From: Kappaphycus alvarezii
Taxonomy: Eukaryota > Rhodophyta > Florideophyceae > Gigartinales > Solieriaceae
Reading direction: 5' to 3'
Assembly: GCA_002205965.3 (NCBI GenBank)
Contig: NADL03000466.1
Location: 682,001 to 746,000 of the forward strand
Length of the DNA stretch: 64,000 bases
Positions 55,629 through 64,000 of the stretch are shown here, piece after piece. The first letter of the stretch is position 1, and each line of letters begins with the position of its first letter. The notes below the pieces were generated by a model that did no database searches, had not been told where the DNA came from, and saw only the letters and a program-made list of their open reading frames with translations. The position numbers and the translations under genes are program-made.

Positions 55629-58600
55629 CACATACTTCTGGATAGAATGAATTCCTTCGCAATCCATTTGGCTCAACAACGCCGACCTCCAAGCCCCCCT
55701 GATTTTCAGCCCCCCAAGGATCGCAGTACAAAACCCTTATTTTCACTATACCCACTACAAGGATTAGTGGGTCGTTTTATTACGAATCGTGCAATGGGTG
55801 GGACCCCTCGAAACATGCGTTCAAACATGGTGCACAGTATTCAGTACCGTACATGGTTCAGAGTGTACAGTACTGGACAAATAACGAGGCATTTTATACC
55901 AACTTTAAACTACCTGGTATCACCGTCAGCAAGCAAGCCATGCTGGATGTGATCTTCAACGCGGCATGTCGTTGAAGGATAATGGCTCTAATTCAAAGCA
56001 TGGGCCTGCTTGATGGCTGGCCTGAGGGTTGCATTTTAGGGAGCGTAGCCCCTTCCCCACTACTGTGTCGGTATACCCTTTTTGAGTCGATTGTGGTTGT
56101 CTTGAAACCCATAGGATAGATCGGATATATCTTCCAAGAGTAAAACACCTAACCCTTCCCCCTCCTCATTATTCGCTTTGCTTTCTGATTGCATCAGATG
56201 CAAGCCCTTCAGGTTCTGAACCGCCGCATTTCTGACTAGATTCTCTATAATAGTCCCTCGCATGTTCTCGCGCATCCGGTAAAGATTCCGGAAACGGCAT
56301 TTGGATACACATTAAGGGGAGAATGTCTCCATTTAGTTCAATAGCCACACGAGTGACATTACCCATGATACTGAACACGTCTAGCATACACCGGGGATAG
56401 CCGAACCGCACTTTTCAAACATTAATGAACCAAATCGATTCTCCATTCGGAGGGAAAAAGAAAAAAAATCCCGCAAAAGAAACCTGAAGCTGAGTTAAAA
56501 GCTAGAGGCCTTATCGCTTTAGCGGATAGAAATGAAAAAGGATAACGGTTCAAGTTTCATTCCTGACATAAACGGAGGGAATGATGGAGTAGTTTACTTT
56601 GTGGTCTGAAACTTCTAGCGGGGGGATGTATACCGAGTTTGGAGAAAAGGAAAGGAGAAAAAAGAGATGGGTCTGCCCCTCCGTGTCCCTGTGAATAAAT
56701 CGACGGGTCAAGCATAAACCGCTCACCTGCAGACGGCACGGCCATCACGACATTTCCGTGCTGTGTTCTTGCGTACCACTAGTAACTACTGGCGCCGGGA
56801 TATCATTCCATACCAGCTGAGCAGAGGTAGATACACGTGTGGTTAGTTATTCGAGGATCCCCCTTGCACATTGGAGTGTGCACCTATTTTCCGACAAAAC
56901 AGGGAAACTATTTAAAGATAGAACCAGGACAGTTCGAATATAAACATATTCGAAAAAGCCGTTTACACCACCACTTGATTTACCCACGTTTATTTCCCGG
57001 TTTAGAGGGTATCTGTTTCCCGTCGGGTTTAAGAAATGGGCCCATGTGCAGTCTATCAGAGTTGCATTTCGTTGAGCTTATTATGTTGGCCTTGATTTAG
57101 ACTATATCTACAGTATATTCAATCTTTGAAATTCCGAAGCAAGCACCGTCAAGTAGGCAACCCTGACGACTCATTCGGAAAACTCAATAACGGCGCAACA
57201 ATCAGTTTGAGCCTTCCCCACACAATATGAATCCCTTTCCAACTTCCCCAGCAGAAGACATCGACCCGGGCGCAATCCTCCAAGCACATGCTGACATACA
57301 TATGCACGGTGGTCAACACGCCCATGCCTCCCCTGCTGATGGCAGCACTCCATCACGGCATGTCATTCATGATTTTCCTCTCGGCCCAAGGAAAACTATG
57401 AGCTGCCTGGGTTACACGTTTCCCATGCCGTTGAGAAGAGCTCCTGCTCCAGGTCGCACGCAATCTGTCCGCACTATTTCAGAGCAGGTGAAAGATGCTG
57501 ATACTGAGTCTGAACTAGCTGCATATCAAATACCCACATCACAAAATGACGAGATAACCCAACCTAAGCAATGGATAATTGTCGGACGAATGCTTCATGC
57601 AAGGGAATGCAATCTGGAATGGTGCAGGCGGTGCAGGCGGCACGGACCTGATCGAGAAGGGGAACGATTTAGTCCGGTAGTTGTGTTCCGGTTCCACCCA
57701 TCCTTCGGTCTGCCCGACACAGTTGTACCTATCAAGCTGGTGAAATTAAATGGGGCCATGGAGTACATCCGGAGTCTTCGTTGGACACCGAGAAGGGATA
57801 TTATATTCCTTCCTCGATACGTTTCGCCAACAGTTTGCAAAATTCTGCTGCAGGCAATGCAATTCCGGTGCAGAATTGGATTAGGTCACGTAGGCATGGC
57901 TGACCTCATTGACGCAATACTACTCGCGCACAGGTGGGGCATGATGCTTTTATTCGAAGCATTGTGTGATTTTGTCGTGGTCAGAGGGCTCCCGCGTTCG
58001 GGTGCCCCTTTAAAGCAACTTTCCTGCGTACTTTCATGTCAAAACGTTCCAGAGAGAATGAAACGTCACTTCTGGGACAAAGTAGTACTCTTTTTCGATG
58101 ATCTCTCCGAGGATGCGGGCTCAAACACCAGTCAAGAGGGCGGATCTGCCTCGCAGGAAAGAACAGGACTCATATCTAAATTCCCGGACTTATGGTAGCA
58201 TTGAGGGAAAATATGATAGGAATGCTGTTGCTTCAAATTATGTTCCAATCGAAGAAGAATATTGGCCATGAGCTGTGGGACGTTTTGTTAATAGAATTAG
58301 AACCAGAAGTTGCGAACGACGGGCTCCTTGTAAGATGGATAGAGTTAGTTCCCGACTACTATGGAATTGCGATCCACAATTGCTACGTCCTCCCGCGAAA
58401 TTGTTCCACGAGAGCTGTCCTTCTGTTTTTGAAAGCGAAGGAAAACAAGATTCAGGCTATTTCGATGACATAACATTTCGATCCGAAGCGTTGGAGCTTC
58501 TGAGCACCGGAGTTCCTACATTCATGCTTTTTTTGAAAGATATGGATATCCCTCTTTGTGATAAAGGACGGTCATACATCAATTAACTGCTCAAATAAAC

Positions 58601-59087
58601 CTTTTCTGATGCTTCAGAGTTCTCTTGTACTGGAAATACTGTGAAGGGAGGTACGAGAAGGCATCGCACTTCCCCTAGCAGCGCAGATCTCTATTTGTCG
58701 TGCTAATCCGGGGGAGCCGAAGTATCTGCGAACATAGCCGATCGTATCTCTCAAATCGAAAAACTCCTTTAGTTTGATGAACACACTTTGAAGAAATACC
58801 ACCCCAGGGAGAGATGCTTCAACCCTGCCACTCTTCGTAGCACTGCTATGTCAGACAAGCACAAGAAGTATCAAAGCGTTATATCTCCATCGTCCCATAG
58901 AACAATGCTTCTTATCAATCCGTTTCCTACTCTTGCAAGATGCAATCCGGATTCATTCTTTGTTGTCGCATGCCTAAAATAGGTGTAGTGGATAGCGCCA
59001 TGGTTCATTTCTCCAGAGCGAGACCCTCACTACTGCATGCCGCACTATCTCTCTCCTTTTAAGCCGCATGCCTGTTGCATGCCCCCC
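55629..59087 (+). repeat. Array unit 9 (type A)
   Basis: 3459 bp with BTB-like copy 6. Confidence 0.95.
57227..58586 (+). pseudogene. BTB/POZ-like protein, copy 6 (truncated by 4-bp deletion)
   Basis: Open for 323 codons to 58198, where a 4-bp deletion (near 58,194) changes the codon after DLW into a stop. Four-T form near 58,285. The rest matches copy 4. Confidence 0.5.
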
Positions 59088-59103
59088 CATACTTCTGGAT
59101 AGA

Positions 59104-59433
59104 ATGAATTCCTTCGCAATCCATTTGGCTCAACAACGCCGACCTCCAAGCCCCCCTGATTTTCAGCCCCCCAAGGATCGCAGTACAAAACCCTTATTTT
59201 CACTATACCCACTACAAGGATTAGTGGGTCGTTTTATTACGAATCGTGCAATGGGTGGGACCCCTCGAAACATGCGTTCAAACCATGGTGCACAGTATTC
59301 AGTACCGTACATGGTTCAGAGTGTACAGTACTGGACAAATAACGAGGCATTTTATACCAACTTTAAACTACCTGGTATCACCGTCAGCAAGCAAGCCATG
59401 CTGGATGTGATCTTCAACGCGGCATGTCGTTGA
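59104..59433 (+). CDS. Common-segment ORF (representative intact copy)
   Basis: A 109-codon ORF from MNSFAIHLAQQRRPPSPPDF to VSKQAMLDVIFNAACR, present in every unit, type A and B. Starts lie near 31742, 35190, 37692, 40210, 42736, 45260, 48724, 52191, 55647 and 62573; the last is truncated. It is basic and Pro-rich at the start and aromatic/Asn-rich later (YMVQSVQYWTNNEAFYTNFK). Copies at 31742, 48724 and 52191 are one C short in a C run near codon 20, shifting the frame. No domain recognised. Being in both unit types, it is the only + strand ORF that persists through the A-to-B change. Confidence 0.4.
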   Translation: MNSFAIHLAQQRRPPSPPDFQPPKDRSTKPLFSLYPLQGLVGRFITNRAMGGTPRNMRSNHGAQYSVPYMVQSVQYWTNNEAFYTNFKLPGITVSKQAMLDVIFNAACR

Positions 59434-60688
59434 AGGATAATGGCTCTAATTCTAAAGCATGGGCCTGCTTGATGGCTGGCCTGAGGGTTGCATTTTAGGG
59501 AGCGTAGCCCCTTCCCCACTACTGTGTCGGTATACCCTTTTTGAGTCGATTGTGGTTGTCTTGAAACCCATAGGATAGATCGGATATATCTTCCAAGAGT
59601 AAAACACCTAACCCTTTCCCCTCCTCATTATTCGCTTTGCTTTCTGATTGCATCAGATGCAAGCCCTTCAGGTTCTGAACCGCCGCATTTCTGACTAGAT
59701 TCTCTATAATAGTCCCTCGCATGTTCTCGCGCATCCGGTAAAGATTCCGGAAACGGCATTTGGATACACATTAAGGGGAGAATGTCTCCATTTAGTTCAA
59801 TAGCCACACGAGTGACATTACCCATGATACTGAACACGTCTAGCATACACCGGGGGATAGCCGAACCGCACTTTTCAAACATTAATGAACCAAATCGATT
59901 CTCCATTCGGAGGGAAAAAGAAAAAAAATCCCGCAAAAGAAACCTGAAGCTGAGTTAAAAGCTAGAGGCCTTATCGCTTTAGCGGATAGAAATGAAAAAG
60001 GATAACGGTTCAAGTTTCATTCCTGACATAAACGGAGGGAATGATGGAGTAGTTTACTTTGTGGTCTGAAACTTCTAGCGGGGGGATGTATACCGAGTTT
60101 GGAGAAAAGGAAAGGAGAAAAAAGAGATGGGTCTGCCCCTCCGTGTCCCTGTGAATAAATCGACGGGTCAAGCATAAACCGCTCACCTGCAGACGGCACG
60201 GCCATCACGACATTTCCGTGCTGTGTTCTTGCGTACCACTAGTAACTACTGGCGCCGGGATATCATTCCATACCAGCTGAGCAGAGGTAGATACACGTGT
60301 GGTTAGTTATTCGAGGATCCCCCTTGCACATTGGAGTGTGCACCTATTTTCCGACAAAACAGGGAAACTATTTAAAGATAGAACCAGGACAGTTCGAATA
60401 TAAACATATTCGAAAAAGCCGTTTACCACCACCACTTGATTTACCCACGTTTATTTCCCGGTTTAGAGGGTATCTGTTTCCCGTCGGGTTTAAGAAATGG
60501 GCCCATGTGCAGTCTATCAGAGTTGCATTTTCGTTGAGCTTATTATGTTGGCCTTGATTTAGACTATATCTACAGTATATTCAATCTTTGAAATTCCGAA
60601 GCAAGCACCGTCAAGTAGGCAACCCTGACGACTCATTCGGAAAACTCAATAACGGCGCAACAATCAGTTTGAGCCTTCCCCACACAAT

Positions 60689-62051
60689 ATGAATCCCTTT
60701 CCAACTTCCCCAGCAGAAGACATCGACCCGGGCGCAATCCTCCAAGCACATGCTGACATACATATGCACGGTGGTCAACACGCCCATGCCTCCCCTGCTG
60801 ATGGCAGCACTCCATCACGGCATGTCATTCATGATTTTCCTCTCGGCCCAAGGAAAACTATGAGCTGCCTGGGTTACACGTTTCCCATGCCGTTGAGAAG
60901 AGCTCCTGCTCCAGGTCGCACGCAATCTGTCCGCACTATTTCAGAGCAGGTGAAAGATGCTGATACTGAGTCTGAACTAGCTGCATATCAAATACCCACA
61001 TCACAAAATGACGAGATAACCCAACCTAAGCAATGGATAATTGTCGGACGAATGCTTCATGCAAGGGAATGCAATCTGGAATGGTGCAGGCGGTGCAGGC
61101 GGCACGGACCTGATCGAGAAGGGGAACGATTTAGTCCGGTAGTTGTGTTCCGGTTCCACCCATCCTTCGGTCTGCCCGACACAGTTGTACCTATCAAGCT
61201 GGTGAAATTAAATGGGGCCATGGAGTACATCCGGAGTCTTCGTTGGACACCGAGAAGGGATATTATATTCCTTCCTCGATACGTTTCGCCAACAGTTTGC
61301 AAAATTCTGCTGCAGGCAATGCAATTCCGGTGCAGAATTGGATTAGGTCACGTAGGCATGGCTGACCTCATTGACGCAATACTACTCGCGCACAGGTGGG
61401 GCATGATGCTTTTATTCGAAGCATTGTGTGATTTTGTCGTGGTCAGAGGGCTCCCGCGTTCGGGTGCCCCTTTAAAGCAACTTTCCTGCGTACTTTCATG
61501 TCAAAACGTTCCAGAGAGAATGAAACGTCACTTCTGGGACAAAGTAGTACTCTTTTTCGATGATCTCTCCGAGGATGCGGGCTCAAACACCAGTCAAGAG
61601 GGCGGATCTGCCTCGCAGGAAAGAACAGGACTCATATCTAAATTCCCGGACTTATGGAAGCTAGCATTGAGGGAAAATATGATAGGAATGCTGTTGCTTC
61701 AAATTATGTTCCAATCGAAGAAGAATATTGGCCATGAGCTGTGGGACGTTTTGTTAATAGAATTAGAACCAGAAGTTGCGAACGACGGGCTCCTTGTAAG
61801 ATGGATAGAGTTAGTTCCCGACTACTATGGAATTGCGATCCACAATTGCTACGTCCTCCCGCGAAATTGTTCCACGAGAGCTGTCCTTCTGTTTTGAAAG
61901 CGAAGGAAAACAAGATTCAGGCTATTTCGATGACATAACATTTCGATCCGAAGCGTTGGAGCTTCTGAGCACCGGAGTTCCTACATTCATGCTTTTTTTG
62001 AAAGATATGGATATCCCTCTTTGTGATAAAGGACGGTCATACATCAATTAA
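60689..62051 (+). pseudogene. BTB/POZ-like protein, copy 7 (402-codon frame)
   Basis: Open to 61897. It has the four-T form near 61,750 and is also one T short in the later run near 61,893, which gives an immediate stop after CSTRAVLLF. The frame ending GRSYIN (62051) is open from 61827. Confidence 0.5.
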
Positions 62052-62553
62052 CTGCTCAAATAAACCTTTTCTGATGCTTCAGAGTTCTCTTGTACTGGAA
62101 ATACTGTGAAGGGAGGTACGAGAAGGCATCGCACTTCCCCTAGCAGCGCAGATCTCTATTTGTCGTGCTAATCCGGGGGAGCCGAAGTATCTGCGAACAT
62201 AGCCGATCGTATCTCTCAAATCGAAAAACTCCTTTAGTTTGATGAACACACTTTGAAGAAATACCACCCCAGGGAGAGATGCTTCAACCCTGCCACTCTT
62301 CGTAGCACTGCTATGTCAGACAAGCACAAGAAGTATCAAAGCGTTATATCTCCATCGTCCCATAGAACAATGCTTCTTATCAATCCGTTTCCTACTCTTG
62401 CAAGATGCAATCCGGATTCATTCTTTGTTGTCGCATGCCTAAAATAGGTGTAGTGGATAGCGCCATGGTTCATTTCTCCAGAGCGAGACCCTCACTACTG
62501 CATGCCGCACTATCTCTCTCCTTTTAAGCCGCATGCCTGTTGCATGCCCCCCC

Positions 62554-62786
62554 CACATACTTCTGGATAGAATGAATTCCTTCGCAATCCATTTGGCTCA
62601 ACAACGCCGACCTCCAAGCCCCCCTGATTTTCAGCCCCCCAAGGATCGCAGTACAAAACCCTTATTTTCACTATACCCACGACAAGGATTAGTGGGTCGT
62701 TTTATTACGAATCGTGCAATTGGTGGTAAACCATGGGATAGATCGGATATATCTTCCAACATTTAAAACACCCAAACCTTTACCCT
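62554..62786 (+). repeat. Array unit 11 (truncated and rearranged)
   Basis: Follows the common segment to about 62720 (CGAATCGTGCAAT). It then skips to a diverged piece matching GATAGATCGGATATATCTTCC and the following AAAACACC and TTTACCC blocks, reading MLEDISDLSHGL on the minus strand. Array homology ends near 62786. Confidence 0.8.
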
Positions 62787-63235
62787 ATGTGGAACAGCTG
62801 TCGGAGCAAAGACACCGAACGGTGTGTGGAAGGATGAAGACTTCTCTGATACGGGTTCAACCATGAACTATCAGAAGCTGTGCAAAAATATAGCAGGAAG
62901 AAAAATATAGCAACGATCAGTTTGGCCAACATTGCGTCTTGGTGAGGCATTGGCCATTGATTTTTCTTTGTCTTCAAATGTACGAGTCGGATGTCCGTAG
63001 TGAATCGGAACTGTTCAAATCCGTCCTTCGGAACGACCAGAGGTGCGCCAACTTTGACGTTGGATTACAGTATAAGTGTCCATGCCGTAAGAGCCAGTAT
63101 CCATGCCGTAAGAGCTCGTAGACTTTGGCTTTGATGAAAGTGGTTTGCTTCGGAGAGTACGTTCGTTGGCGAGTCCTCACCGGGTTTGACTCCGCTTCAG
63201 ACTCGATCTCTATCTGCGAGACGTCCACAGGTGGG
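62787..63235 (-). pseudogene. pol: Gypsy-type reverse transcriptase relic (second family)
   Basis: On the minus strand the reading DVSQIEIESEAESNPVRTRQ is followed by FIKAKVYELLRHGYWLLRHG and LYCNPTSKLAHL. After a frame change come VGAPLVVPKDGFEQFRFTTD, IRLVHLKTKKNQWPMPHQDA and a block that reads SSFHTPFGVFAPTAVPH in another frame. These match the start of gypsy-type RT (N-P-T-S-x-W-A, then V-V-P-K-x-G-x-x-x-F-R-F-T-x-D, then W-P-M-P-H) up to the T-P-x-G-V-x-x-P-T-R block. The wording differs from the 26 kb element, so it is another family. It is cut off where array homology begins. Confidence 0.7.
63075..63120 (-). repeat. 21-bp tandem duplication in the RT relic
   Basis: TCCATGCCGTAAGAGC occurs twice at a 21-bp period. 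It duplicates the LLRHG residues in frame within the normally conserved RT start, so it is a relic-specific slip. Confidence 0.85.
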
Positions 63236-63673
63236 CCATCTGAAATCTTAAAGCGAAAACTTTAGATACATTTGCGACTATATCGCATAGTTTCTCATGA
63301 TAATGTGTCGGTAGATGGGTTTTCGCACGTTTCACCATTTCGTCAATCGCAAATTGAAGCTTCGCAATATTTTGCGTGCCAATTTCGACACTGTTTTACT
63401 CGGTATCATCTCCATCTTCAAGAGGAAAGCCGCAGTTCTTCATCAGGGGGCACAGTTTATCAACCGTCAGTTCGTCTTCTCGGTCGATCGACGAGTCACT
63501 TGCTTGGCAGGAGAGCACTTAAGCGCTAATTTTTCCGGTCTAAGACGTAAGATGAGGCGTTTGGAGCGACCCGTAGTCGATGGACGCAAGCCTTCCAAGG
63601 TTGTCAGCCACGAAGTAAATTAAATTGAGACCAGCTTTGATGAGCAAAGGATTTCCCAGAACCTAGGAGAACG
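63236..63673 (-). other. Degraded linker between possible protease and RT
   Basis: Minus-strand translation has several stops and no clear motif. The + strand ORFs here (63272-63623) are probably shadows. Confidence 0.4.
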
Positions 63674-63979
63674 TTAGAATATCCATCTGATATTCCCTAC
63701 ACCCAGCCGAACATTATTGTATCCATCTGATATGGTCCTGAGAAACAAATTGCGCAAGCGGCACTTGCACACATTCGTGTTAAGCACCTGGCTGATTTGC
63801 ACTCTACCCGGACTGTTAAGGAGGCGACCGTCGACGGGCTTAAACGTGCGCAAATTGTTCCTTGTAAGCAGAAAGACTGAGTTGTCGTGAAGAAACGTGA
63901 TGATCGAGCTCAAAAAAGCCAGTTGTTCTACACCCGCGGCAATGTGGGAAGTAATCACTTGACCACATAAGCTTGCCAT
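63674..63979 (-). pseudogene. Possible protease region of the right-end gypsy relic
   Basis: A 101-codon open frame including SSIITFLHDNSVFLLTRNNL, TFKPVDGRLLNSPGRVQISQ and VLNTN. The position upstream of RT, and a pattern resembling an aspartic-protease flap region (x-x-x-x-F-x-P-x-x-G-R-L-L-x-x-x-G-x-V), suggest protease. The D-(T/S)-G active site appears replaced by HDN. An alternative reading is the linker of a DIRS-like pol (ASLCGQVIT resembles a conserved A-S-L-x-G-x-I-I block). It is probably still part of the same dead element. Confidence 0.35.
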
Positions 63980-64000
63980 GAAAACACCACCCTTAGACGG

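Larger units (their letters stand above)
59088..62553 (+). repeat. Array unit 10 (type A)
   Basis: 3466 bp with BTB-like copy 7 and an intact common-segment ORF. Confidence 0.95.
29152..62786 (+). repeat. Compound tandem array of 3.46 kb (A) and 2.52 kb (B) units
   Basis: Eleven copies of a common segment of about 1 kb, starting CACATACTTCTGGATAG, occur at 31724, 35171, 37675, 40192, 42718, 45242, 48706, 52173, 55629, 59088 and 62554. Spacings are 3447, 2504, 2517, 2526, 2524, 3464, 3467, 3456, 3459 and 3466 bp. Order: partial A, A, B x4, A x5, partial. Units are nearly identical; most differences are single-base homopolymer changes. All copies are in the same orientation. Confidence 0.97.

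Noticed and set aside
29152-62786. Array considered as CRISPR, rDNA or histone cluster
   Set aside because: Units are 2.5-3.5 kb with protein-coding potential. There are no short repeats with spacers, no rRNA-like sequence and no histone motifs.
1-64000. tRNA or other structured RNA genes
   Set aside because: I found no stretch with recognisable tRNA A and B boxes or a cloverleaf. A covariance-model scan would be needed to exclude them.

Overview
The window is repeat-rich eukaryotic nuclear DNA, most likely from an invertebrate. Host genes are scarce, there is no bacterial-style gene packing, and most of what can be recognised is retroelement sequence. The exact host cannot be named from the sequence. 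Many differences between near-identical copies are single-base homopolymer length changes, which points to a long-read assembly with residual indel errors.

Left third (1-21.5 kb): old, heavily mutated elements. A Ty1/copia relic (+) lies at about 2.5-3.85 kb and is clearest in its RNase H. A second relic at 4.06-9.68 kb carries reverse transcriptase, RNase H and a possible tyrosine-recombinase region, and its ends are arranged A1 - internal - B1 - A2 - B2. That is the split direct repeat layout of Ngaro/PAT-type (DIRS order) elements. Two further relics (11.0-11.9 and 17.0-17.9 kb, +) look like 3' ends (acidic ORF followed by LTR) of the gypsy family described next. Possible host exons are an ORF with a signal-peptide-like segment at 14.5-15.1 kb and weaker candidates at 15.2 and 19.4 kb.

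Middle (21,565-28,942, minus): a nearly complete Ty3/gypsy element. It has two LTRs, a gag-protease ORF with two zinc knuckles, a pol ORF in the +1 frame (RT, RNase H, integrase), a tandem pair of paralogous accessory domains of unknown function after integrase, and a small C-terminal acidic ORF. Three single-base homopolymer deficits break pol.

Right half (29,152 to about 62,786): a compound tandem array of a 3.46 kb unit (type A) and a 2.52 kb unit (type B), in the order partial A, A, B, B, B, B, A, A, A, A, A, partial. All units share a common segment of about 1 kb. Type A adds about 2.46 kb with a 400-450-codon ORF resembling a BTB/POZ-like protein (7 copies). Type B lacks that block and instead carries about 1.52 kb made of an LTR related to the gypsy LTR plus a glutamate/aspartate-rich ORF whose C-terminus matches the small ORF at the 3' end of the gypsy element. 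Diverged relics of the common segment flank the gypsy element at 21.0 and 21.4 kb (the latter inverted) and the right array edge at 62.75 kb. Array, gypsy insertion and B-type insertion therefore seem historically linked.

Right end (62.8-64 kb): relic of a different gypsy-type element on the minus strand (RT start, possible protease).
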